DNA of 64,000 nucleotides from the NCBI GenBank assembly GCA_001600495.1, contig BCKE01000067.1:108896-172895 (forward strand), read 5' to 3'. The position numbers were made by a program, and so were the translations under genes. This DNA comes from Pilasporangium apinafurcum (Eukaryota > Oomycota > Peronosporomycetes > Pythiales > Pythiaceae). The notes under the pieces were generated by a model. It did no database searches and was not told the origin of the DNA. It worked only from the letters and a program-made list of their open reading frames with translations. Shown here one piece after another: positions 42,666-54,201 of the stretch. Position 1 is the stretch's first letter, and the number at the start of each line of letters is the position of its first letter.

Positions 42666-43478
42666 TTAGAAATGACTGCCAAATTTTGTTCGACCTGACA
42701 TGGAGCACTTGGGCGCCGTGCGGTAGTTTGACTCGACTTGGAGACCAACAGAACTCCTCGCACTATAGTAATGTGAGGCATCACCACCTCCGCGTCCGCT
42801 CTTTGATCGCTGTTCAGTACCGAAGGAATAAGAAGCTGCGCTGGAGATCGTGGAAACTGATTGTTTGCCAACAGCAGCCACCACTACCGAGTACTGGCCC
42901 GGACCAACATCTACAGTACTGTTGTTGCCCAGTGGTTTACGCTCAACTTTGGTGAACGCCGGCATGGGGTTGCTCTTCTGCGTTGATAGCACGGTCCGAC
43001 CGATTGTGGACGACGATTCATAAGCCCCCGGGCCAGGTGACTTCTTCATTTCAGAGGTTGGTGCCCATTTCTTCCCCAGCGAGTAACTCGGCGCGGCGCG
43101 TTCGCGGGGATTTATGATCGATGTGCTGTAATCACCAGGTCCGGGCGAATTGGCACTTACTTTGGGGTCGGACGTAGAGCCGAATTTCTCGCGTCCGCTG
43201 ATGGAACACGCCGGCGCTTGAGCCATCGTTGACAATATGGGTTTACCGATGGATGATGGAATCTGATAAGCACCTGGACCAGGCGATTTTGCGCCATTCA
43301 TCGTGCGTGGCCGGGTGCTGCTACCAAAAACTGTCGTGGGAGCCGTGACCTTGCGGGAATCCACTTGTTCACCACATGAAGACTTGATATCTGCGAATCC
43401 AGTGTGAACAATTTGTGTTGGGCTGCCTGGTGCCTTGGGCTTAGAGGGGGATGAAGAAGCTCGCGGTGGGGAGTTCAT
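42666..43478 (-). CDS. SHIPPO/STPGR-repeat flagellar protein
   Basis: 270 residues with four proline-glycine repeats: SPGPGAYQIPSSIGK, SPGPGDYSTSI, SPGPGAYESSSTIG and VGPGQYSVVV, the hallmark of SHIPPO (ODF3/CIMAP) proteins that sit inside or along axonemal microtubules. Between them are recurring FG-type segments (REKFGSTSDP, YSFGTEQ, RTKFGSHF at the end). The protein is basic and probably extended. On the minus strand GCTCATTAATCAGCACC (43488-43504) may be its initiator, with a leader of only about 25 nt. Confidence 0.85.
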   Translation of the reverse strand: MNSPPRASSSPSKPKAPGSPTQIVHTGFADIKSSCGEQVDSRKVTAPTTVFGSSTRPRTMNGAKSPGPGAYQIPSSIGKPILSTMAQAPACSISGREKFGSTSDPKVSANSPGPGDYSTSIINPRERAAPSYSLGKKWAPTSEMKKSPGPGAYESSSTIGRTVLSTQKSNPMPAFTKVERKPLGNNSTVDVGPGQYSVVVAAVGKQSVSTISSAASYSFGTEQRSKSGRGGGDASHYYSARSSVGLQVESNYRTAPKCSMSGRTKFGSHF

Positions 43479-45317
43479 GGTCGGCCAGGTGCTGATTAAT
43501 GAGCAAAGTTATGTGTGTCTACGCGTTGCTTTTTCCGGATCCTGTTGATCTATCTGTACCAGACCTTAATAGAACCTGAAGATGTAGACTTCGAGGAAGA
43601 AACAACTTGAGAAACTAGTGATCAGAGCAGCAGGAAAAGCTCTTCTGAGCTTGTCACCCTTTTATCCAAGCGGCATTTCTATCAACTTCCAATAATAGAA
43701 AATGTGAAAGACGTGGGGCGATAAGATACGATTTAGTGGGAGTGCATATATTGATAGCTCCAACTGGCACCAGAAATAGATATCATGATAAGCGCTTTGT
43801 GACAACTGGTGCGACCCATCAAACAAGCGACAGATTGCCGAAAGATTACTATCCCTTCATGCATCCAGAAAACACGAGTACATCCAAAAAGTAAGCATAT
43901 ACTGTATTGAAGTATCATTTTGCGTACACAGTATATATAGGAATAGTCATCCATGTAGACGTTCTTTTGTGCAATGTCGGACCAAACGAGCAGGCGTCAG
44001 TATCATAGTACCACGTCCGTCTCCAGCGATGACACGTGGCTCTATCCAATCATATCACCCGACTCGTGATCCCCACACGCCAAATGAATGCCAGCAGCAT
44101 CTGTGACGAGCACAAGGGTAGGAATGAACATGAAATACTGAAAGACAAATCGTGTAGTCGATTGTGTAATATGTGCAATACTGCTGGCCATCTGAAAGAA
44201 AACTCAACGAACTTGAATAGGAAGAGATGGGTACATACACTCTCTCCTCTCACCTACTATCCAAAGCATTCAATATAAAGCATCATCAGTCCCTTTTTCA
44301 CCAACGCTCTTCCCATAAAGTCGCTGTGTGGCAGAGAAGAAGAAAAAAAATCAGGAAAATAATGCAGGATTTGTTGGCACTGACAATATCTTGGCGATGC
44401 ACAATAGTGAAAAGAACATCAGCCAGTCGTTTCTTGGTCCTGTGCTCATTCTCTCAGCTGATCTGCCCCACGTAAGACCCATCATTGTTGTCCAACACAT
44501 CTGACTCGCTAATTTTATTTAGAGGTGATGCTTTTATTAAATTGAAAGGCCTGCTTTTTAGCAGACCAAGCTGATTTCTCTTTTCCTCGCCCTGGATTGA
44601 AGATAAAAGACGACTGGTGGATTCTACGAGTGTATCGTCATTCCGCTCCATATTATCCATTGTCCATGATACTCTCGTATCCACAAATCATGGGAAATGC
44701 TACCGCAAAGCATGTGGGCTTTGGAAGATAAGGTACCCAGCAACAACGCAACAAAATACCTGTATTGAACGATTATAGAGAGGCTATAGCAGCGGTGAGT
44801 GTCACTTTGCTCGCAATCAATGTTTGTTCCTGGCTCGTTTTCTATATTTGCTGATCGTCGTCCCGCTCTTTCTCGCTTACAAATTGTGGCCACACGCGTA
44901 GACCACCAGAAAAATATTGAAGGGTCATCATTGAGAGCCACACGCTGGCCCGACGCCCCGTTTGACACGGTTCAGATCAAGACAAGCGCACACCATCTTC
45001 ACGCATATGCCACCCATACATCAGCTTCACACACATACACGCATACACCACACATCACATGCATCACACATCACATCCGCACTCCAGGTGCAACAGGAAA
45101 GCTCTGTTTGCAGTTTAGCTCATAATTTTATAAAATTAAAAAGTCTGGGTCTGACATTTCTTTATCTAACATTTCTGATATTTTTAACATTTCTAATTGG
45201 AACAATCTTTTTTCTTGGGAGGTACGACAACCGCAGTTGCGGAACGAACGCCAAGTGCACAAACGAAGCAAAGAAGAAAGAAGCAAAGAAATCAGTGCTT
45301 CCCCACCACACAGCACC
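43479..45317. other. Intergenic region
   Basis: 1.8 kb with no supported gene. CA-rich low-complexity sequence lies at 45028-45085, upstream of the transporter gene. Confidence 0.4.
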
Positions 45318-46268
45318 ATGGGCAAGAAACAAACAGAACTTCCGACAAATGGTAAGCAGCCACTGCTGCCGTCGAGCCCCGTGAAGACCGGCTCGGTGTT
45401 CACTAACTACGGAACAAACAACATCAACACCAATAGCCGCAGCAAGATCGACCAAGACGTGCGATCGGCGCACGAGAATGGGGATGCAGCAGCTTCACGC
45501 CACCTACATCAGTTGAAGATGGAAATGGGACAGCACAGCCACGCGCAAGAAAACCACATGAACGGCGGTGGATACATCAAAAGCGGTGTCTACGGCGGAT
45601 TGGATGGTATCATTACCACGTTCGCCACGGTGACATCGGTTGCGGGGTCTGGTTTGCCGCATTCAGTCATCTTGATCATCGGTTTGGCGCACTTGGTGGC
45701 TGATGGGCTGTCCATGGGTCTAGGCGATATGCTAAGTAGCCAAGCAGAGGCCGATTTGGTCAATCACGAACGCAAGCGCGAGGTGTGGGAGTTTGAAAAC
45801 TACCCCGAGGGCGAGATGGAAGAGATGATTGAGTTGTATGAAAAGAAGGGGATTTCAAGTGAAGACGCGAAACTGGTTGTGCACACACTGGCCAAATACA
45901 AGGAAGCATTTATCGATATCATGATGGTCGAGGAGCTCAATTTGATGCCCGTGGATGATGACGACAGTCCGTTGATGGGTGGCGTCGTCACCTTTATGTC
46001 GTTTATGTTGTTTGGGGTGATTCCATTGCTGTCGTACTTGATCAACTTGATTCCAGGAATCAACATGAGCGCAGATGTAGCACTGTACTTGTCATGTGTG
46101 CTCACAGTCATCACATTGTTCGTTCTAGGTGCCGTGAAAGGTAGTTTTGTCGGTCAACAGTGGTGGATGTCAGGTGCATCGATGGCGGTGAACGGCTCCA
46201 TTGCAGCATCGTGTGGCTGGCTCATTGGGTACTTGCTCCAGCTCACAGGCATTAATAATGTGGCATAA
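45318..46268 (+). CDS. VIT/CCC1-family vacuolar iron or manganese transporter
   Basis: 316 residues. After a disordered N terminus, YIKSGVYGGLDGIITTFATV begins the membrane part, followed by ILIIGLAHLVADGLSMGLGD and the cytosolic metal-binding helical insert (AEADLVNHERKREVWEFENY ... EAFIDIMMVEELNL), then three further membrane segments (FMSFMLFGVIPLLSYLI, LYLSCVLTVITLFVLGAV, GSIAASCGWLIGYLLQL). VIT1 and CCC1 import Fe2+ or Mn2+ into the vacuole. The ATG at 45318 sits in a strong context CACCATGG; the frame upstream is open but without features. Converges on the WDR19-like gene. Confidence 0.87.
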   Translation: MGKKQTELPTNGKQPLLPSSPVKTGSVFTNYGTNNINTNSRSKIDQDVRSAHENGDAAASRHLHQLKMEMGQHSHAQENHMNGGGYIKSGVYGGLDGIITTFATVTSVAGSGLPHSVILIIGLAHLVADGLSMGLGDMLSSQAEADLVNHERKREVWEFENYPEGEMEEMIELYEKKGISSEDAKLVVHTLAKYKEAFIDIMMVEELNLMPVDDDDSPLMGGVVTFMSFMLFGVIPLLSYLINLIPGINMSADVALYLSCVLTVITLFVLGAVKGSFVGQQWWMSGASMAVNGSIAASCGWLIGYLLQLTGINNVA

Positions 46269-46470
46269 AGCAACCACTCAACCGATGAGACATGCCCTGC
46301 TCTATCTCGGTGCGCTATGGTTGGCTAGTGTCCTTTTTTTTGATTTACAACGTGTTGTAGCTACGAGTTGTTGCAATCAAAGACAAAAAACATGCATATT
46401 ACTCTTCTTCTTTTTTGAGTTGCTATATATATTTGCTTTTAAAGATGTTTGGTATGTGAATGCGTTACAG

Positions 46471-48110
46471 TTAAAAGCCTTCAACAAAGCCAGTCATGGC
46501 GCGTAGCAAATCCACGCATGACACCTCAAACGCAATGCTAGCAACGAGTAACACACCGATCACCATAAACACCATCGTGAACAGCAACGTCCACGGCGCA
46601 ATAGGTTTAAAAAATGCCATCAACATCGATTCCGAATCGAAGAGTGAACGCCGCAGCGCAGAACTGAGGATCATGAAGTTGTGTAGACATCCAGAATGAG
46701 AACTCACACTAAGGATACGGCCATCGGCCGTCCATTGCAGATCTTCAAAAGTCAAGGACGGAGCTATGATGGGATTGTTGTTGCTACTAGAAGTGCCATT
46801 GCCATTGTTGCCACTTGTGCTACTTGTATGAAGAGGTGCATCTGATGATGTGGTAGACGAAAACGATGAGAATGGAGCTTGCGGATCATTCTCCAAGTAC
46901 TCGACGGCGATCTCTTTCCAGTCACTCATGCGCACGACCTTGATGCAATTATCGCCACAGGTTGCAACGGTGCCGTTCACATTATTGTACGCAATCTCCC
47001 GCAGGGAATGCTCGTGGAATTTGGCGCAGTACTGCTCTTGACCAATTTCGTTTAAATGAGTAGAGATGATCACAACGTATCCAGACGAGAATCCAGCGAT
47101 GATATACCCATTGCCAAACCACTGGTAGGTCACGATGTTACCATATCGCGGCTGGAACGCAAGCTCCAGTGCGTTTTCGCGCTCGTTGAGGTCGTAGAGT
47201 AAGATTGTCTTGCCACCCATATTCACCGATAGGATCGAATCTTTGTCATCCGTTTTCCCTCCAAACTATGTACACAACAAACAAATGCAGCAGCCAGAGA
47301 CAGAGCATAAGTCCATACCGCGCACATATACACAGTTATCGCAAAAAGAAATAGAGACTAAGAATCTTACCGTTATACTTTGTGGAGATGCTTTGATCTT
47401 GACTTGATCGATGGACCGTCCGTTGGGTAAACAGATTGTGATTTGTCGGTCTTCCGAGCCAAATGCGAATTTGTTCTCGAGATTCCAATCGCCACACAAA
47501 ATTCGTCGCTTGTGCTTACTCGCGACCTGAAATTTGTCACCCGTGGAATGGTCATAGATGTAGACTTGGCCGCGATTTGTGCCCAGTGCTAACTACCACA
47601 ATATCCAAGTTTCATCAACAATGAACACAATGTCATACCATTCATATGAAGAAACGATACCCACCAAAAGCGAATGCGGTGTCTTAGACCATTTCATGAA
47701 ACTGATATCTTTGCACGGCAGGTCTACCAGCTGATGCTCTTGTGGTTTCTTGGGTTCCCAGAGCACCAATGCTGCGGAATTGGCTTGCACGATCGCCAGT
47801 AAATCACCGTTTTCAGTCCATTCCAGCAACGTACATGGGCTAACGAAATATCAATCGATACATAGGGCAGACACAACCAAAGCACATTGAATAACAAGCG
47901 TTGTTAATACTCATGTAGTATCCTAATCTGAATAGCAGCGCGGTACTACCTAGGTGAAGGTGGCACAATTTGATCAACGAGTTTGCCGCGACGGTTGAAG
48001 ATATGGGCCACACGTGAGCTACCTGTAGAAGCGACATAGTTCCCATGTGGATCCCACGCGTATTTGACCGCACCAGTGCCGTGGTGCCGCGCATCCACTG
48101 AGAAAACCAT
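46471..48110 (-). CDS. Short WDR19/IFT144-like beta-propeller with C-terminal membrane segment (4 exons)
   Basis: Exons 48110-47950, 47839-47665, 47592-47371 and 47265-46471 (introns 110, 72 and 105 nt; phases 2, 0, 0); 450 residues. The start matches the N-terminal propeller of WDR19: YAWDPHGNYVAST, LLEWTENGDLLAIV, FMKWSKTPHSLLLALGTNRG, CGDWNLENKFAFGSEDRQIT, YDLNERENALELAF, VATCGDNCIK and LQWTADGRILSVSS. Instead of continuing to the second propeller and TPR region (family length over 1300), it ends with a hydrophobic segment APWTLLFTMVFMVIGVLLVA and a stop, and the transporter gene on the other strand leaves no room for more exons. It is a truncated paralogue or an altered locus. Confidence 0.78.
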
Positions 48111-48349
48111 TAACATCGTTGATCAATTTCCTGCTTTTGATACGGTTTGCATGTGACACCAATTGATCTTGCTGAATGGTAAGGACACTTAATCAAATAC
48201 CTCTGTATAGTGCCATCTGAAGATCTGGGTTGCAGATTTGGAACAAGTCGTACACTCGGTTTTGTGACACAGCAGTACAGTGATCTTGTGTTTTATTGCC
48301 AATTCCAACTTTTTCATTTATCGTTGACGGATATCCAAGTCGAATATCC

Positions 48350-50059
48350 TCATTGACATGCGAGTTGCAGTGCACGAACAGTCTCATTCGTTGCCTCCCA
48401 CTTGGCTGGTTGCAGACACGGAAACTGGTACTGTGGTGTCTCCATGGAATGCGGGAACTTGGCTCGTACAGTCACCGGTAACTGTTTAATCGCCTGGCCT
48501 GTTGTCGTGGCCTTCTTCTGGGCGGACGACAATTTGCGGAAATCCTTGAGTTTCTGGCGAATCTGCTGGTGCGCCAACTCGTGACATCTTTCGTGTTTGG
48601 CTAGGATGCGTTCAATTGCTCGCGGCGTGAATGAAAAATATGGCGAGAAGCAATCGACGCGGTTGAGTGCCACTAACTCTACGGTTGGCGAATCGGCAAT
48701 TACCGTGTACAACCGTGTCTGCTGGTTCTCAACGAACATCTCAAAGCCAAAGAACCCGGCGCTGGTTTCGATGTGGAACGGTACGCGTGCTTTGGCTGCG
48801 TGAACTTGCTCCTTCCATTCATGTACACCACACGGCCATCGATGTTTGTGCTCGTATTGGATGTCGACTTCTAAACGGATCTGTCCTGATTTCACGATGT
48901 AGAGTGCACCCACTATCTCGCCCTGGCGGTAGAGAACGTCGCCTTTCTTTAGCGATACGTCAATGGAAACCAATTCGAAGAAATGTAACTTGCTTTCCAC
49001 ACAGTCACGGAAGATGGACACTTCAGTGTGCAACCAATTGATTAAATGCTTGCGCCGTCGATTTTGGCTGCGCGCAAGCGTCTTGTGGTAGTCTTCAGCC
49101 AAGATCTTCAAAACTTCCACACCAATCAGTGGACCATTAGTATTCATCCCACCGTTTGCCAAAACTGCTGGGAACGCTGCCTGCACATCGGCGCCTCGGG
49201 TGGCATTTTCGATCTGCAGCGCAATGTCGCCAAACGTGGCATTTTTCGTGACACTTGCGACTTTTTGGCCGTCAATGAGCACGTGCACCTCACCACTGAA
49301 GATCAAGTAGCAAGCATCCCCTTTATCACCTTTCCGGAACACAAACTCGCGCGGCTGGAACATCTCGTAACGTGCAAGTTTCGCAATCTCTGTAGCTTGA
49401 TTTAGGTCGAGAAACGTCGCCATGGATGGAATTTTCATGATCCACCGTGCCAAGCATTGCAGCTCGACAATATTTCGCTCGCTCGGTTCCTTTGGAACAC
49501 CTAGCCGGAGAATCTCTTCGTCTGTGATGACTCGATCAGCGTAGCGTGGAAAAAAGACCTGGAAATCCTTTCGTTCACGGATCCAGGAAGGGAATACGTC
49601 CCCTACCGGTGTCGAAGCAGCAGGTTTCGGTGACAATAGCTCAACTGTATTACTGGATGTCTTTGATCCTTTATCGAGGTTGCGTGCTGTGCTTCGTGCA
49701 CTATCTGCTGTTGTACAGGTAGGCATTCGTCCTGATGCAGGCAGTGCAGCATGTCCAACTGTATGTGGCCGCTCCTGTGTTTGTTGTTCCTGTTGTCGCT
49801 GACTATTTCTATCGCGAGGTGTTGCCTTTCGTCCTGACCGTGGTGACGCAAGAGTCGTAGACACCGCATGTAGCGTATGAAGCTCTGTGACTTTGTTGCT
49901 AGATTTTGCCATAATAGCTGCAGCGGCAGCCGTGGTGGCACGCACAGCTGCGACGACTGATCGCGTGTGCATAAACGTAGGATTTGTGGAGCAAATGACG
50001 GTCGGATCAGCATTGTTCCCACGTGGAGAATTCAATGACGGCAGGGCAGTTGTGGTCAT
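48350..50059 (-). CDS. Protein with two cyclic-nucleotide-binding domains
   Basis: 569 residues. The first 180 are low complexity (Ala/Thr/Gln-rich). CNB domain 1 (about 225-300) has the jelly-roll pattern REFVFRKGDKGDACYLIFSG, EVHVLIDGQ and FGDIALQIENATRG. The usual phosphate-binding Arg (RAAT) is not visible. CNB domain 2 (about 365-480) reads VSLKKGDVLYRQGEIVGALY, IVKSGQIRLEV and ending FGFEMFVENQQTR. No kinase or channel part is present, so it resembles CNBD2-type or other orphan CNB proteins more than PKA regulatory subunits. Ligand binding is uncertain. It lies 239 bp upstream of, and on the same strand as, the WDR19-like gene. Confidence 0.82.
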   Translation of the reverse strand: MTTTALPSLNSPRGNNADPTVICSTNPTFMHTRSVVAAVRATTAAAAAIMAKSSNKVTELHTLHAVSTTLASPRSGRKATPRDRNSQRQQEQQTQERPHTVGHAALPASGRMPTCTTADSARSTARNLDKGSKTSSNTVELLSPKPAASTPVGDVFPSWIRERKDFQVFFPRYADRVITDEEILRLGVPKEPSERNIVELQCLARWIMKIPSMATFLDLNQATEIAKLARYEMFQPREFVFRKGDKGDACYLIFSGEVHVLIDGQKVASVTKNATFGDIALQIENATRGADVQAAFPAVLANGGMNTNGPLIGVEVLKILAEDYHKTLARSQNRRRKHLINWLHTEVSIFRDCVESKLHFFELVSIDVSLKKGDVLYRQGEIVGALYIVKSGQIRLEVDIQYEHKHRWPCGVHEWKEQVHAAKARVPFHIETSAGFFGFEMFVENQQTRLYTVIADSPTVELVALNRVDCFSPYFSFTPRAIERILAKHERCHELAHQQIRQKLKDFRKLSSAQKKATTTGQAIKQLPVTVRAKFPHSMETPQYQFPCLQPAKWEATNETVRALQLACQ

Positions 50060-51903
50060 GATGGACTGCAGTTAGAGAAACAAATTAAATACGCAGCACC
50101 CGTGCGATATCGTGGTACGTCCAAACCGTTAATCCAGCACCTGGATTTGAATGAACGGGTTTGTGATGGAGTCACCCAACGATGGCATGCAAGATATCAA
50201 CAAAGTTCCTGTGCAGAGTGCCATTTTGGAATAAAGCGGACCAGATCAGATTCGTGAAATCCGTTGGATCGTCCTCATAGATGTAGAAAATTTAAATCAA
50301 TATTATTGGACGAAAATTATTATTAGTAATAATTTAAACCAATCAAAAGATTGTAAAAGATCTTCAAAGGTCGTTGACATGGATGGTAATCGTTGGTATT
50401 CTTTGCTAATGAGGTCAACATTTTTAGTTGATTGGACCAATAACGTAATGATTATTTGTAGTCATGGAAGCAGTACCAGTAGTTGCGGCTAATATCACTA
50501 TTGATATATTCACTTGCTTGCTGCTGCAGCTTCAGTGCATCGTGATAATTGCAGAAAAGTATCTTGTTATTTATAAAAGCTTGAGAATGCTTGGCAGTCA
50601 AGCACGGATAATGACAGCAGTTCATGTAAGTATGGTGCATTTTGTTTCTTTTTTTGAATGGATGTAAAGATTATTGCTGAGATAATTCTTCAACTATAAT
50701 ACGACATTCTGCAACCGTTAGATCACGTCAAAAATACGATTTGATAAAGTAGGAAATGTGAAAAATCTAAGGAGAATGCTGCGCTATGAAGAAAGTAATC
50801 AAAACATGCACAATGTGTTGGAAAAGCAAAACTTTAGATTCCAACAAGCAAATCTACCGTAAACCTTTATCCCCATTTCTCCTATCGGTCGGATACACTT
50901 TGACATACTTTTGGGAACGAACCAATCTCTATCGATAGAAGCAGAAACTTGTTTCGAACTCTCCGTAATGACCTTTTTCAGCACCATTATTCTTTTCAAG
51001 AAAGGATGCAAAGTGATGACGTCTAAGCAAAAAAAAAGATTTCAACCAAGGCGTTAAGAGCAATGTTGACGTGGTATTATTACAAGTTCAAGATGCTACT
51101 GAAGTACGATGGAAAGGAGTGGAGGAAGGATGATTGAGTGTGAGGAGCACTATACAATAAAGACTTACTCTCAGATTCCAGGTTTCGGAGATGGCTACTC
51201 TGCGGTTGTCTAGTCTTAGCTAGTTTTTGCTGGTCAAGTCGGCCCCAAACAAACAAACAGGAGCTCCTGCTCTGAATTACCCATACTTTGGTATCTCTTG
51301 AGGTGTCTGGATGGTCACCTCTAATCTGACTGATTAGATATCACGCGAATATTGTCCAATGAACATTCAAAGAGACGCAATATTAGTCTTTCGCGGCTAG
51401 GTTTGGATACATACCTACCGTACTTCAACTGAAGAGTTTTAAACAAATTGTAGTGTATTTTATTGATATACCGCAACATAAACAAACTGATCGCTCCACA
51501 ATCAAATGGAAGGAAGCCAATTGCCATACACGTTTCGATAAAGCCATTGTATGCGATCAGTGATTATCAGGTCAATACTTCAGTATGCAGTGCTATCATT
51601 TAAAGTGATTACACGTTTGTTAAACTGCATACGATGCATCTCACCAAAGTATGACGATAAAAAAATCGTTTATGCTGCTTGATGCAGTGCCGGTGTTGTC
51701 TTCCAGTACATGAGTGAATAAAACATGACTCAAATACAAGCCTGATTCTCGTAGGCTTTTTGTGTATTTTTCGGTTCTGTTGGTGTCCTCAATTTCAACT
51801 TGGCGGTGCAGAGCGCGCATCCAAAAGGAAGAGAGACGAAGCCAGCAAGAGACTTCACTTGTGCTGTGTTCAATCGCTACTTCTCGCATTCTCTCTGCCA
51901 AAC
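50060..51903. other. Intergenic region
   Basis: 1.8 kb. It holds an AT palindrome TTATTATTAGTAATAA near 50320, and no supported gene. Confidence 0.4.
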
Positions 51904-54201
51904 ATGTTCACTGCCCGTACATGGAGAAAACATTTCAACCCACGCGCTATGCCAGTGGTGGCTGCGCGCCGCTTTCTGACCAATGAGCCACCACGAGAGA
52001 AACTCTTTGACAAGATTCTGATCGCGAACCGCGGTGAAATCGCCGTGCGGGTCATGAAAACCTGTAAACGGTTGGGTATTAAGACCGTCGCGGTCTATTC
52101 CGAACCAGATGTGAACTCAGTAGCCGTGCGGATGGCTGATGAAGCGATCTGCGTCGGTCCGGCGCCATCGAACCAGAGTTACTTAAGTATCCCCAATATC
52201 TTGGAAGCAGTGAAATCCACGGGCGCACAGGCGGTTCATCCCGGGTATGGGTTCCTTTCAGAGAATAAAGACTTTTGCGAAGCGCTGGAAGAAGCTGGTG
52301 TTGCGTTTATTGGACCGGGCCATGCCGCAATCCAAGCCATGGGTGACAAGATTGAGTCCAAGCTCATCGCGCAGGAAGCTGGTGTGAACACGATCCCGGG
52401 GTTTTTGGGTGTAATTGACACCCCAGATGATGCTGTACGCGTGGCTCAGGAGATTGGGTACCCAGTGATGATCAAGGCTAGTGCCGGTGGTGGTGGGAAA
52501 GGCATGCGCGTGGCGTACGATGATGAAGAAGTTCGCATGGGCTTTCGTCTCTCGAAGGAAGAAGCCGCTAGTAGTTTCGGTGACGATCGCATGTTTATCG
52601 AAAAGTTCATTGAAGACCCCCGACATATTGAGATTCAATTGATTGCTGACTCCTATGGAAACGTCGTACCGTTGCCTGAACGTGAGTGCTCCATCCAACG
52701 CCGCAACCAAAAAGTGATCGAGGAAGCGCCAAGTGTGTTGCTTGATGATGCCACTCGACAGGCAATGGGCAAACAAGCCTCCATGTTGGCCAAGAAGGTT
52801 GGCTACGTGTCGGCTGGAACAGTGGAGTTTTTGTGTGACAAGCACAAAAATTTCTATTTTTTGGAGATGAACACGCGGTTGCAGGTGGAACACCCCATCA
52901 CGGAGCTCATTTCGCAAGTGGACCTCGTGGAACAAATGATCCGTGTCGCTGCGGGCCACAAACTTCCCGAGCATTTGCTGCAAGGACCTGTCAAGATCCA
53001 TGGTTGGGCCATGGAATCTCGTGTTTACGCTGAAGATCCATTGCGTGGGTTTTTGCCGTCGATCGGACGCCTGCTGCAGTACCAAGAGCCATTGCACCTT
53101 CCAGGTGTTCGCGTCGACTCTGGTGTGAGTGAAGGAAGTGATATTTCCATGTTTTACGATCCAATGATCTCGAAATTGATTACGCATGGCAAAGATCGAC
53201 AGGAGGCCTTGGAACGCATGAAGGTCGCACTTGATCATTACGTCATTCGTGGTCCTGGGAACAACGTGTCGTTCTTGCAAGATGTGTTCCGTCACCCACG
53301 CTTTGTAAGCGGGAAAATCACGACAAAGTTCATTGCTGAAGAGTATCCAGATGGTTTTAGTGGTGTGCAGCTGGCAAAGGATGAATTGAAGGAGTTGGCG
53401 ATTGTTGGTGCAATTATGCATTTGCAAAAGGCGCATGCTAATGGCGAGATTTCAGGGCGTATTCAATCTACTGCTGAAGGTCTGACGGGTGAGCTCACCT
53501 CCATTCATGCCGACGAGCTGGAATTGATGAGAGGGCATCTTGCCTGCGTACCTCGCTTCCGTGTGCTGTCTGATGACTTATCGCGGGATGCTCTCATTGC
53601 TCTTGCTGAACGTAATGGTTTGGATAAGCTCGGTGAAACCCTGCATGTGAGTGTTAATGGTGCGTTTGGTAATACCATCCCGGTAGTGGTTGTGGAATTG
53701 GAAGTGGAAACGAAAAAGAACCGCACGGAAATTTTGACGCTCGCATATGTGGACGACAAGTGGCACGTAGTTGGAAACATTGAATGGCCGCTGAATGGAC
53801 CATTGTTCAGCGCTAGCTTCATGGAACAAGGAACATCAAACGACACCGCGTTGACGTCTCAACTTTTGCAATCTTTGCCGGAGGGTTTCCGCCTTCAACA
53901 TTCCGGTGCTGTCCATGATGTGATCATCCGTAACAATTTGGAAGCAAAGTATGCGAAGTACATGCAACCCAAACCTGAGATCGACACGTCAAATCTATTG
54001 CTCTGTCCCATGCCAGGTTTGCTAGTTTCAGTTGCTGTGGAGCCAGGTCAGCATGTTGAAATTGGTCAGGAACTTGCGGTTGTAGAGGCAATGAAGATGC
54101 AGAACGTGTTGCGATCCGAGAAAAAAGGAGTCGTGAAGGCGATTCTCCACCAGACTGGCAATTCACTGAAGGTGGACGATGTCATTCTAGAGTACGAGTA
54201 A
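51904..54201 (+). CDS. PCCA: Propionyl-CoA carboxylase alpha subunit, mitochondrial
   Basis: 765 residues in one exon; the biotin-carboxylase plus biotin-carrier chain that carboxylates propionyl-CoA to methylmalonyl-CoA with the beta subunit in mitochondria. A basic leader (MFTARTWRKHFNPRAM ... ARRFLT) precedes FDKILIANRGEIAVRVMKTC. The ATP-grasp part has MIKASAGGGGKGMRVAYDDE and RRNQKVIEEAPS; EMNTRLQVEHPITE is the carboxylase signature. The C terminus has the biotinyl domain with VVEAMKMQNVL (Lys731 as biotin site). ECSIQRRNQKV, NTIPGF and SIGRLLQYQEPLHLPGVRVD favour PCCA over MCCC1 or pyruvate carboxylase. The ATG at 51904 was chosen for its presequence. Confidence 0.93.
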   Translation: MFTARTWRKHFNPRAMPVVAARRFLTNEPPREKLFDKILIANRGEIAVRVMKTCKRLGIKTVAVYSEPDVNSVAVRMADEAICVGPAPSNQSYLSIPNILEAVKSTGAQAVHPGYGFLSENKDFCEALEEAGVAFIGPGHAAIQAMGDKIESKLIAQEAGVNTIPGFLGVIDTPDDAVRVAQEIGYPVMIKASAGGGGKGMRVAYDDEEVRMGFRLSKEEAASSFGDDRMFIEKFIEDPRHIEIQLIADSYGNVVPLPERECSIQRRNQKVIEEAPSVLLDDATRQAMGKQASMLAKKVGYVSAGTVEFLCDKHKNFYFLEMNTRLQVEHPITELISQVDLVEQMIRVAAGHKLPEHLLQGPVKIHGWAMESRVYAEDPLRGFLPSIGRLLQYQEPLHLPGVRVDSGVSEGSDISMFYDPMISKLITHGKDRQEALERMKVALDHYVIRGPGNNVSFLQDVFRHPRFVSGKITTKFIAEEYPDGFSGVQLAKDELKELAIVGAIMHLQKAHANGEISGRIQSTAEGLTGELTSIHADELELMRGHLACVPRFRVLSDDLSRDALIALAERNGLDKLGETLHVSVNGAFGNTIPVVVVELEVETKKNRTEILTLAYVDDKWHVVGNIEWPLNGPLFSASFMEQGTSNDTALTSQLLQSLPEGFRLQHSGAVHDVIIRNNLEAKYAKYMQPKPEIDTSNLLLCPMPGLLVSVAVEPGQHVEIGQELAVVEAMKMQNVLRSEKKGVVKAILHQTGNSLKVDDVILEYE

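Noticed and set aside
45028-45085. CA-rich tract as a CRISPR-like or structured repeat
   Set aside because: Irregular low-complexity CA/CAT sequence without repeat-spacer order.
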